Origin: Nectonema munidae
Lineage: Eukaryota > Nematomorpha > Nectonematoida > Nectonematidae
Assembly (NCBI GenBank): GCA_030549495.1
Contig: JAUIRK010000008.1
Location: forward strand, 186,001-250,000
DNA length: 64,000 nucleotides
Reading direction: 5' to 3'
A program made the position numbers and the translations under genes. Shown here piece by piece: positions 1 through 10,925 of the stretch. The stretch's first letter is position 1, and every line of letters starts with the position of its first letter. The notes under the pieces were generated by a model. It was not told the DNA's origin, did no database searches, and was given only the letters and a program-made list of their open reading frames with translations.

Positions 1-272
1 TATAATAGATGAATTTAAAATTTTTTCATAGATATGTATATCTAATAAGTGTAAACGTTATGGAAGTTCGAATGCAATTTTTATTTTTATTATAGATGAC
101 GTTAACTAAAACAAACTCTTTTTTATTATAGATGGCGTTAATTCTAAAATAAGTTTTTTGATTTTTTTCGTATAAAAAACATGGAAACATATCAAACTGA
201 ACAAAAACATTCTTAAAAGGACTTTGATATGCTAAAGCTTTATTAAAAAAAAGAAATATACTTTTTTTAAAA

Positions 273-340
273 ATTGGAGTAAAACTCCCATTAACCGTCC
301 TTAGTGTTGCTCTAAAAAGTTCCGTCCTGCTAAGGTTAAT
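273..340 (+). repeat. Dispersed repeat fragment (partner at 25180-25220)
   Basis: Shares ATTGGAGTAAAACTCCCA and the end TAAGGTTAAT/GAAGGTTAAT with 25180-25220, same strand. GGAGTAAAACTCC is a near palindrome. Family unknown. Confidence 0.6.
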
Positions 341-361
341 GTATGGTGAAAAAGAACAAGA

Positions 362-592
362 GTAATGTTTTACTTTACGGTTGCGTCAATCAAAAATTTT
401 TTCAAACAATTATTCATTGTTGTGATGTCAATCAAACTATACATTTTCCAAACGTAGTTTATTTCGTTGATGCATATTACTAAAGATTCTATATCTTTTA
501 CATAAAACTAACTCATTAAATTTAAAAAAAATTAGAACAAATTAGAAAAGAATAACATTTTTGATTGACGGAACCGTGAAGTAAAACATTAC
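362..592. mobile_element. Hairpin (foldback) MITE-like element
   Basis: Left arm 362-397 and right arm 557-592 are inverted copies, about 32 of 36 bases pairing, with a roughly 160-bp AT-rich loop. No clear target duplication. Confidence 0.6.
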
Positions 593-1405
593 CAGAATAA
601 GTAATGCTCTTTGTAAGGCAGATGATGCAATTCCCTTACGGATCGCTTAGTAATTAATTACCCAATAAGGGAAAAATATAAGGAATTAGCGAGAATTAAT
701 ATCTTGAAGATAAAAAACAGAAGAAAATATTTTAATGGTTCAATAATCATTCTTCAATAATCAAACTTTTTATTCCAGAAATAAAAGGATTTGTAAGAAA
801 TTGTTTGTCTCTGCATGTGTAACTTGAAGGTAGGAGTTTTGAAACGGTAGGGAGATCTTGGAGGATAGCGATCAGAACATGGTGATTCCACAACTTTGAG
901 GTTAAATACAAAGCACAATGTAACATTGAATGAAAAAACTTGTAAAGCAAAAGCCCCACATATTTTTGATGAATTTCAGGTAATTTCAAAATTAGCAAAG
1001 AAGATTTGATTTGTATGATGAAACTTATGCTTCTTGAAGATTAAACGCAAAGCTTTTCTTTGTATAGAAAAGAGCTTGCTTCTGCTCTATAAGTTAGGTG
1101 AGACAGCATCAGAGCTTTGTACGGGAGTATGTATCACTTTTACTGGTAAAATATTTCTTGACTTCTTCAAAATTGATCTCTTCAGTCTAGCTTGTTATTT
1201 ATAGCAGGTCCTGAAAAATTAAAATGACCAACACCCTCTACATCTAGAAATGACGTTTCAAAATTCTGAAATGCTTCAGTAAATGCTTCAGTAACTACTA
1301 GAATAAAGTTTTAGAGTTGATTAAAAAACGCTTTTTATAAGAACCGGTTTTTTCCTTTTAGTACGTCAGTCTTTGGTTCCTATGGGTACTATACTACTTA
1401 TTAAT
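593..1405. other. No supported gene
   Basis: AT-rich. A 83-codon - strand frame at 747-998 has coding-like composition but no family or splice context; 1040-1170 may be an old element remnant. Nothing firm. Confidence 0.4.
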
Positions 1406-1521
1406 ACTAGAAATTGTAAGTTCTCTTGTATTCAATCATCAACACTAACCGTACACACTGTGTGAAAGACAGGTTTTACACATGTTGATGATCAAATGCA
1501 AGAGAACTTACAATTTCTAGT
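1406..1521. mobile_element. Short hairpin element
   Basis: Arms 1406-1443 and 1484-1521 are inverted copies, 35 of 38 bases pairing, around a 40-base loop. A one-arm relative lies at 27202-27275 (shared CAATCAT, AACACTAACC and AAAGAC blocks), so it is a repeat family. Confidence 0.7.
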
Positions 1522-1806
1522 TTTAATAACTAAACACCTTGCATGCACAATAAGAATAAGTATTTTCATCTTTATTCCAGTTGGTCGAAGTGTGAATGTC
1601 AAATCAGGACAATTAATCTTGACCCAAAACATGGAAATAATTCATAGTTGGTTAAACGGGCTCAAAATTTCTGGATTATATTATTCATAAAAGATGAATA
1701 AATAGATTTGCCAAATTTTAACTGTTTTAATATGATATTTTTAGCTTATTTTCGATGTGAGCTGCAAAACAAGAGGTTGTGGGTCGCATGGGGCCGTGGT
1801 TTTCTC

Positions 1807-2165
1807 TAACGCAGCAAAGCGCCAGCCCAAATCAAAAAATTTAATAGCATTTGTGGCTTTTCATTTGCAATCAATTAATATGTCGTGTTTTTTCAAAGAA
1901 TGAAATCTTCGGTGGTTTAGAATGAGAAAGTCTCAATACTAACTCACACTTTCCAAAGAGTTGTTTAACTACGGTTATAAAAAATCTGATTAAATTCACA
2001 AAGATTTTCATTCCTCAAAACCTTCTAAACAGATTGGAATCCACATGCACAAACATTTCTTTCTCTTGTTGATGATAGTAATGCTAATTGTGATGTTGTT
2101 TATCTTAAAGATGATAACAACAAAAGTTTAGTTGACAAGTCAGAATCAAAACTTGTTCACTTTCT
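1807..2165 (+). repeat. Old dispersed repeat with coding remnant (partner 29218-29825)
   Basis: Shares CTAACGCAGC, GAGTTGTTT.ACTACGGTTAT and the AGATTGGAATC.AC.TGCACA block with 29218-29825, same strand. From about 2042 an open frame reads PHAQTFLSLVDDSNANCDVV and continues to 2256. The other copy keeps a similar peptide (QPAQKFLSLDDD). Probably the remains of a transposon protein; family not recognised. Confidence 0.6.
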
Positions 2166-2784
2166 TAAGGCGCCAGCCTGTCTCGCTAAACCTTTGGATT
2201 TTTTCCCTGGGAAAAAATATGGTTTATTTAAGAATATATTCCAAGATTTTGTTTAAAATGTGTATCTTAAGTCCACATTCAAAAAAGAACTCATTGTAGA
2301 AAGATGTGAAAAATAATTGGATAAAAATGGATTTACTGAACTAATTGATTTAATTAATTAGCGTTCTTCTTTTTCTTCCCTAACTACATCTATGTGGGGT
2401 CGATGTTTTTGTTCAGCTTGCTCATCATTATAAGGTTTTGGCGAAATTTTTACCTCTGTATGCCCTTTCTGCCGCTAACCGTTTCCATTTATCCGGGGTT
2501 GGAACCGGTACTCAACTAGGCTGGGGTGCCCCTCTCAATGGCTGGATTATCTAATTGACTAGCGTATAAAGTAATAAACGAACTAAGGTATGATATAACT
2601 CTCTTAGTTATCTAGTAACAGACAGCTTTTGAAGAGCTGGAAAGAATTGGACAAAGCTAGGACCGCTAATATTTAGACTAATTACATGCAACTAGTTAAT
2701 AAACAAACTTACTAGAGATGAAGATGAATTTCTTTAAAAATATTTCTAACTACTATCTCTGAATATAACCAGTATAATTACATA
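2166..2784. other. No supported gene
   Basis: AT-rich sequence between the old repeat and the first SINE copy; nothing recognised. Confidence 0.4.
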
Positions 2785-2933
2785 GCGTGAGTAGGATTGG
2801 TTAGATGCTGGATTCGATAACTCAAGGTCTTGGGTTCGATCCCGCATCAAGCTTGCTTTCCTCATAGTTCGATACAAGCGGCGCAATTGTGCCTTCTCGA
2901 TGAAAACACCATATGGTACCTTTACCTTTACCT
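2785..2933 (+). mobile_element. tRNA-derived SINE, family 1, copy 1
   Basis: tRNA-like head with an A-box-like GATTGGTTAGATGCTGG and B box GGGTTCGATCCCGC. A shared body ends GATGAAAACACC, and the 3' tail is made of TTTACC repeats. No coding capacity; presumably moved by LINE enzymes. Confidence 0.85.
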
Positions 2934-4145
2934 ATAATTACAAATAAATATACTTTTTATGATGATATGTCCATGTACACGTGTGTTGACTGAGTCAGAT
3001 TCGAAGACAGTCGGAAGATTTTAAGGAGATTGGAGTAGGTCGGTATCTAATGAAATCTTCGAGTCTCAGTTGGATTTTTTTAAGTATTGTAAAAATAACT
3101 TTAATTTTTGTAAGCTTCGCTTCAAATATTTTTAATTTTTATGGAATTGCGCTCGAAAACAAATTTTTGTAGGTTCTTATGAAGAAGAAGAAGAGGAAGA
3201 AGAAGAAATTTGATCGGACATTGAATATTTAGAATAAACTAACTGAAGTAATCACTGTTCTAAAGGTGATAAGTGAACGATTGCAAGGCAGGGATAAGAA
3301 ATACACGATTACACGTAGTACGAATTGTAGAAAATAAACAAGGCATCTACTATTAGCACATATGTCTTAGAATTCGCAAACCAGCAATGCAATATATTTA
3401 TTATTGTCCCGCGTAACTCTTTTTATCCTGTAAAGAAGACAGTCCATTGACGAATAAAAATATAAGATTAGAAGATATTTTATTGACGCTATTTTTTATT
3501 TGTTCTTGAAATATTAATCGGTGTTAACATCAAGAAGTGCATATTTGCCCATGTATTTTTAATTTTAGTTAAAAAATTTGTTTTTATTTTTTTTAAATTT
3601 TATCTGATGTTGGTATTCTCTCCACTGGGCACAACTGGTGAGGTTATCTCCTCTCTGTTATCGCGTTAAAAAATGGCCGAGCTGATTTTAAATTATTTTT
3701 CTATCTTCTTTATAACTAAGAATTAACTCTAGTTTCTTTATTAAAAAAAAAGCGAACTTGAAAAGTTGTTATATCAACGAAACAAAATTTTAGTGTTTTG
3801 TTTCAAAGTGTAGAGAAAGCTTGATGATGATGATGATGATGATGATGATCATGATGATAATAACAAATTAATATTCCAAGTAAGTTTGAGCTAGAGAATC
3901 AGCAAAGATGGCTACAAAATTGCAATAATAAAAGATGACGGATCCTGCTTTTGAAATATAATTATAGATGACACGTGTAACGTAATCAAACACAAATTTC
4001 CCTTTTTTCAAATGAGAAACCATTAAATTCTCTGCAATTTGTAGGCCGGCGAAAAGTCTTTGGGGGCGTTAATGAAAGATCTCTTTTCTTTGTTTGATCG
4101 TTCATCATTTCCATTTCATTTTTTACGATATCGATGACGATAATG

Positions 4146-4179
<34 letters not shown>

Positions 4180-4445
4180 GGATGATGATGATGATGTTCA
4201 AGAAAGGAACTAATTTGTTAGATGAAAAGAGTAAAATGCTTTTATTTAATCTAAATCAAAATGAATTTAAATGCATTTTCCTTTTTCTTTTCCCGATCTC
4301 TGATTTATCTTTTAAAGATTAACCCAATAAATTTTACAAATTTTATTTGTTTATTTATTTTCCAAAATGGGTGATAACATCAAACAATTTGCATTTATTA
4401 AGGCAAAACCGACTCAAAAGTATTGAGAGTGAATTTCCGAGTTGT
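2934..4445. other. No gene; GAT microsatellites
   Basis: AT-rich. Contains GAT repeats at 3823-3858 and 4148-4196; the open frames over 3986-4322 are driven by these repeats. Confidence 0.6.
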
Positions 4446-4569
4446 GTGACTAAAGTTGGTTCGATACTGGGTTTCGATAACTCAAGGTCTTGGGTTCGAG
4501 CCCGCATCAAGCCAACTTTCTCATAATTCGATACAAGTGGCGCAATTGTGCCTTCTCGATGAAAACACT
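4446..4569 (+). mobile_element. tRNA-derived SINE, family 1, copy 2 (3' truncated)
   Basis: Same body as 2785-2933 from the A box to GATGAAAACACTCC; the TTTACC tail is missing. Confidence 0.82.
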
Positions 4570-7029
4570 CCGCGCATTAACAAAAATTGTCTGCATTACC
4601 GATTCCAATTCTCAATCAACGAAAAGAGAAGAGTGTAGAGGATGGGTAGCCCTAATATAAAATGGTGATTCAACCCACACTGTCAGAAATAGACGTACCT
4701 GCCCAAAAAATCTATAAAATGCTTCCCCAAACAAACGTGTATACGCGTTAGCGAAAAAGCGCTCCAGCATTGAGGTATTCATTGCAAACACGTTGATAGT
4801 GTGGAGAAGTTGGTCATTTTCTCAAAAAGTTTGAAAGCTTTTGAAGGAATTGCGTTTTGATGTTGAGAGGATAAATTACCTCTTGTTTTTAAGGAAGCTC
4901 TCGAACAAATAAAACGTAAAAATGAAAGCTTTGACTCCGTGATATAGCACTCTCTCCTGCGCTCCAAAAAGCTACAAGAAAATGTTTTTGTGAATAAAGC
5001 ACAAAGCTCTGTTTATATGATGATGTGAATGTGTTGAGGGAAATATTTAATCGTAAGGGTTCTTGAAAAAGTCCTTTTGACCAGGTATAAAATATTGCAG
5101 CAACCTTTATTTTTTGCACAATTAAGACCCTCGAGTCTTGAAAATGGCCCATTATACAGCTTCGACACCTGACCCACGCCTCTTACGCATAAGTGAGTAA
5201 GTAGTGGTGGACGAACCGCAAACTGCTTGCATTCTTATATTCAAGCCCACTCCAACCCGCCCCTAGTTCATTTGTTATGGGTAATCGCAGGTACCCGCCC
5301 CTCCTCATCTCTGAGTCCCGCAAATAGTCGTGCCTGAGCAGCATAAGAAAGAAACATAACGCACTAATTTGTATTTATATATCTTGTAAAAATATTGTTC
5401 TCTATTGATTGGCCTGTCAGGCCACTGATCTACTTATATGTATATGTATATGTTTGTATGTGTGTGTGTATAGTAGTAGTAGTAGTAGTAGTGGTGGTAA
5501 ATGTAGAAATTTTAATGTGCTCTAAAATTGCTATACTCGTATTTAATTTCTAGCCTAAAGAAAAAGAGTTCATTCGCTAATGCAACCAACCACCTTATTC
5601 AGGTAAAACTTTCTTCAACCTTTGAATAATAATTTGTGAGCCACATCTCTGAAGTAATGATGTGCATCTTTTGTCTTTTTGAATTGAATTTCGTTTGCAA
5701 ATCCTTTCCCCTTCATGCAAAACTCGGGGAACGCCTCTTTGGCGATGTGTGTCTGCAATTCATATAGGATCGTTCTCAATTGACGTTACCTGATTTTTAA
5801 CTAGTTACAACCCTCCCCCCCTTCTCTTGTCAACTCTTATATATTCATCATTCAACAAATTTGCCATTTGTCAACTTTCTGACTCTCACCCTTCCAGTCT
5901 CGGTCGATGTCAATTGTGAACGACCCGAAATACTTTTCATTCAATTATTCGGATTGAATATTTTTGGAAACTACGCCGCCATTTATTCAAGTTTTGATTT
6001 ATGTAAAACAAAATTAATTTAAGCAATCGTAATTTCACTTTCTTTTAATAAAATTTAACTCCTCTTTGGGGTCACACTTTTTATCAGAAGAAATCCGGAG
6101 ATACCTAAAGATAAATATTGAGTAAAAAATCAAAAAAAGTTCACAAAACATGTTCAAATTTTCGATAAAAGAGGTCAAAAAAATCTTTACACACACTAGA
6201 CAAACAGATATGCGAAATCTGTATATAAAAATTAAAAAAAGCTTTTATTCAAACTTACCGGGAAATTTTTTAATATTCTTCGCTATCTTCCTGTCTCTTC
6301 GAGTAAGTTTTTATGTTTCAGTAGTTTTTTTATAATTTTTCAATGGAGATTTCAAAGATTTATAGTGTCTAAATTTTTTTTAATGTTTTTTTACTAAAAA
6401 TTACTATATCTTAGGGTATCTTCCGGTATCGTTCGGTTTTTTCCGGTAAAAAGTTGGACCCCTTATATGTATTTTTTCCTTTTAATATATAGCTTACTTT
6501 TTACACTTTATATTTTCAATAAACTTTTCATTTTTTTGTGTATATTTCTTTGTTTGCATTTTGCCTGTTTCTTAAACCTTTAAAATTTCTCTTCATATCT
6601 TCTTTCAAAGCTTAATTTTGTTAAAATTTTGGTCCAGTGATTTCTCTATATGAATAAAAATAAAAAAAACAAATAAAAAAATATAATTGATATTTTTCTC
6701 TTTTAGGGCTTTGTATTTATATATCTTTTTCTACATAAAAGATTTACTAGATTTACTACAGCGATTAACAACAGCATGCGTACCCATAAAACACTAAGAT
6801 TCGGCCATCGAAGATTTGCTTACTGATCATCATGACCTCCCTATCACCATTCTACTTATGGATAAATATTCTTCCCAATATCCACAAATAAAAAAAAATA
6901 TTAAAAAATGCTACAACTGGTGCTTCTTGCTTCACGTGCAAATCGAACATACACAAGATTAGCATGTTTTTTATTATAAAGGTGTTTCTTCTTGTTTATA
7001 GGTCAATTGTAAAACTTATTCAATTCACT
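4570..7029. other. No supported gene
   Basis: Overlapping - strand frames at 4779-5152 have somewhat coding-like content but no recognised family. TAG microsatellite at 5471-5497. Otherwise AT-rich with T runs. Confidence 0.4.
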
Positions 7030-7490
7030 TTCATTTCGTAATGTATAAATCTTATCGGAATTAAATAAGCTATTTAATGAACGCGTTGAAGTTTCAAAAA
7101 AAAATCGAAACGTAATCGAAGATGGTCAAAAAAAATTCCATAGTTTTTTAAAACTTATTTCAGAGCAGAAAAATTCACAAGTTCGGAATGCAGAAACAGT
7201 TTGAATACGTAATTTTTTCTTGTAAACTTAGAAGTTTGCTATTTAAATAACATATGATATTCTTTATGGATACACCACTTATATTCTAATAAAGAGGTTT
7301 TGAGTAAGTGAAACTTAAGTAACATATAAATCATAAAACCCTATTGACTGGAATTTGTTATCATTCGAGTAATAATCTTTATCTTGATTCATTTATTACA
7401 ACTAAGATTGAGATCAAACCAAACTTCGGTATTTATCGTAATTTAATTTTTTTCGTACGTAATTTCAAATCTTATTTTTTTACAAAGATA
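7030..7490 (+). repeat. Old dispersed repeat (partner 31150-31715)
   Basis: Shares ordered blocks such as AAATCTTATCGGAAT, TGATATTCTTTAT, CTATTGACTGGAAT and CGTACGTAATTTCAA/CGTATGTAATTTCAA with 31150-31715, same strand. Diverged, no protein recognised. Confidence 0.6.
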
Positions 7491-8161
7491 CCAGGAGAAT
7501 TTTGAAACTTCTTGAATGGAGAAATCTTACGAAAAACATTGAGAAACTTGGGACTTAATTTGCTTTTTTAAAAAGATGTCAAGAAACAATCCGCCCATGT
7601 AAAATCCCCTTGGAAATTGCCCCCCTCTGATAAAAATCCCCTCTGAAAAATTCCTCCTTAATAAAGGTAGAAACCTTGACATCTGGGAAATATGCATATT
7701 CTTTTTCTTCCATAATAAATGAAAGCTTGGAAATATACTTTACAATCTGCAAATTTTCCAAATGTCTTCAAGACTTCCGATTCGAAGCTTTGTGTCACTT
7801 TTTATTTTATATGATAATTGGATCAAACTTGGAGAGAGGTTAACGTTGTCATTTGAAATTTGTGGAATAAAAGAACGAAAAAATTGTGATTATAAACTAT
7901 TTTTGGACAATTTTGAGAGAATGTTCCATTTTTCAACACCTAAAAATTACGACTAAGTGAAACAAAAAGGTAATATATCATATCAACATTAAACAAATCA
8001 TGTTAGTTCTTAGAAGTAAGATGCATTCAACGAATCAATATGAGTGATGGCGTAACGAATATACTTCTTTACTCTTTATCCTACTCTTAATCCCTGAAAA
8101 TCCCCTTACTTCCTACTCTTTGCTCACCAGCCCTGATTTTGACTGTTATATATTGTGTTTT

Positions 8162-8255
8162 TGGCAGATGGCTTAGTGGTAGGAGCGTGCGATCTCGATC
8201 CAGATGGTGTGTGTTCGATTCCAGTTCATGACTATCCTTATCATCCGTCGAGCAG
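8162..8255 (+). mobile_element. tRNA-like SINE fragment, family 2
   Basis: A-box-like TGGCTTAGTGGTAGGAG and B box TGTTCGATTCC, followed by CTATCCTTATCAT. The ends do not pair as a tRNA acceptor stem, so it is not called as a tRNA gene. A relative of its 3' part is at 18004-18095. Confidence 0.55.
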
Positions 8256-10239
8256 TTTAATAAAATAACGAAAGATTTGCTTAAAAGGAATAAATTCCTT
8301 AGAAGTAAAATTTGGTTTCGCTATCATTTCGTTGAGTTCATTATCGCTATTGTTATTAACGATAACGAAAAATTTTAATTAAAAAACTAACATTTAAAAA
8401 CTGTAAAAAAAAATTTGAACAAGCAATTTGTGATCAAATTAAAAAAAAAAAAGAGTATAAAAAAAGTTGATTTGTTACATAAAAAAGTCAAAATTTCATC
8501 ATCACTCTTTCTGCGAAACAAAATTGTCGACACTTGCAAAAAATATGACATTCTACACACAATCTTATCGTATTGCCACTGTTCGCTCATTCCGATCCGC
8601 ATGGCTCATTTTACATTATCTATTCATCGTTGCTTCTATTTTCCCTTTTTTTTGTGTCATATTCTCCTACATCTTTGGCATTGAAAAAGGTTTATGAAGA
8701 ATATTTTGTCTCTTTAAAATTGAAGTCATTTCAGAGTGTTTCATTACAAAACAAGTTTAGTGTCTTACTTTCGCTCTGATTTCGTTTTTGCATATAATCC
8801 TATAAAATAATAGTATTGAATGTGTTTTTTTATGTTAACACTTGAACTTTTTTTTTTTTATCAAAACGCCCAAAAAGACTCACCTGACGCAAAATATAAA
8901 CTCTTTTTACAATTTATGAAAAAAGGGACAATAGATGCTTGCATTTTTAACAAATTTTATTAGAACATTTTCTAAAAAAGTGAAAAGAAATAACGAATGC
9001 AAAGGTGTATTATTAGAACTGTCAAAACTTTTTCACTGACGTCTTTAACTAAATGACCTAGCATCTAACAAAATCCTCTTCCAACTAAAAATGTTGGCGT
9101 TTATCACACTCTTATTTTACATTTTGCCGACATTTTAAGATAAAAATAAATAGATTTGCTTGTTTTCAAGCGTCAGATTCTTTCCTAAAATTTGGGCGAC
9201 TTTTTATTTTTCCCGAGAATTACTCCTCTTAAAAGACCTGGTTACGCCCTTCAAAGAAGCGTTTCGGAGTAATTTTCAAACGTTGAGCGAGAGCCGGCAA
9301 TACCATGAATGTTGCTCATATGTCTGGCTCCGATTAGTAATTTGATAATAACTCTTAATTAATGCATTCTCTTTTTATTGTATAAAGCAAAATTAAAATA
9401 TTAGCATTTCTCTCAAATTTTAATGACTGCCAATAAATTCTAAAGCGTTATTATTAGCCAAAAATGTATTTTTTAAATTTGAAAACAGTAGATCACACTA
9501 ATCCGATTTACTTCCCTAGAATCAAAACTTAAAAAAAGGAGTCCGAATTTTACTTCTATTAGAATATAGAAGTTTAATATTTAAAGTTTGCTTAGATAAA
9601 AAATAATGCTTTATCTTGTTTTTCATTTTTATTCCTAAAAGATTTGTTTCATGAATACCCTAAACTACTTTGAAAATCATTTTTATCTGTTCTTTGTCCA
9701 AGGGGTTATTCATTTATCAACTAATTTTATGGATGAATTGTATGGTTTTATTGGCATGGTACAAAACCCTTCAATAAAGAAGTCTCCTCTCTTAGCAAAA
9801 ATGATGGCCTATCGAAATTATTAATCTAGTTCTTCACAATGTGAATTTAATTTATGGATTATGTACCACCAAGCAGTGTTACAACAAACTTTTCAAAACT
9901 TCCGAAAAATATAGGCAACGCGTGAGCCGGAACGAGAACTAGACACCTAAATATGCTTACTTTTGATTTTACTGGCTCCCAAAGCACCTTCAGATCTGAG
10001 GTATAAACCTAGTTTTATTATTCACCTTTTGTCTTCATTCCATTTTAACCCTCTTCATTAGTCTCAGCTTCTCTCGATAAATAATTTTCTTGAGAAATGA
10101 GAAATCTCATTTTTTAGATTTACTTTTTTTGAGATAAAGTCTAATATACAATTCAAAAATTCCTATCGCATTCACAAGTTTTAGAAGGTATAGCTGGCAA
10201 ATCACTTTTCAATAGTTGCAAGGGATTCATAATTTATAA
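8256..10239. other. No supported gene
   Basis: AT-rich. Several overlapping short frames at 8387-8779 are low-complexity and conflict with each other. Nothing recognised. Confidence 0.45.
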
Positions 10240-10595
10240 CAGAGTTTCTCAACCGTGGGTGAATCTCCCACTTTTCGTGGAAGATGGAATTCAGGTATGG
10301 GCAATTTTAAAAGAAATATTTTTGTAGTTGAATCATTATATATTTTTCACAATTAAGAACTTAAACTCAAAATGGAAGAATGGATATAAAAATGATATCC
10401 CTCTTTTGTATAATCAATCCTTAGGGAATCGGTAGAAGGAAATTTTGAAGAAGTGTTTTTTGAACTTAAATGGAATGAAGAATTTAACTTGAAGTTTGAA
10501 AAGGTGAACGATTTCTTCTCATTTGATAGTGACTGATTTTTAAAATTTTTTTAGAATCACACTAGGCGATTTAAACAACAATTTGAGAAACCTTG
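10240..10595. mobile_element. hAT-type MITE
   Basis: Inverted ends CAGAGTTTCTCAACCG and CAAGGTTTCTCAAATTG, 356 bp apart. The flanking 8-mers match only partly. No transposase. Confidence 0.6.
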
Positions 10596-10734
10596 GTTTA
10601 GATGTTTCAACCATGTTTAAAATTTTAAGTTTTTTTTATTATTTTCGATTGAATAAAAATAGGAAAATAAACAAAATAATTTTCTCTAGTCTCGTGTATG
10701 TTTTCTCGGAAATCAAGAAGCAGAAAAATGCGTG

Positions 10735-10925
10735 AAGTCTTGCAAAATTTGACTTGAGAAATCTCGAGCCAGAAACTCTACCAGCATACTCCTGGGGGAG
10801 TAGATAACTTAATTCTAAGGTTTCCTTTATCGGCTCACCACTGTGTCTTCTGGAAATATGCCCAAACCACATAAGTCTTTTCGCTTTCATAACTCTATCA
10901 ATATCAATAACACGGATCCGGTTTC
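10735..10925 (-). pseudogene. LINE reverse-transcriptase C-terminal remnant
   Basis: The - strand reads RNRIRVIDIDRVMKAKRLMW then FGHISRRHSGEPIKETLEL. The pattern RLxWFGHIxRR...EPIK is typical of the C-terminal tail of many LINE polymerases. Upstream homology fades by about 11060. A short 5'-truncated, decayed insertion. Confidence 0.7.

Noticed and set aside
8162-8235. A true tRNA gene
   Set aside because: A and B boxes are present but no acceptor stem pairs; better explained as a SINE head.
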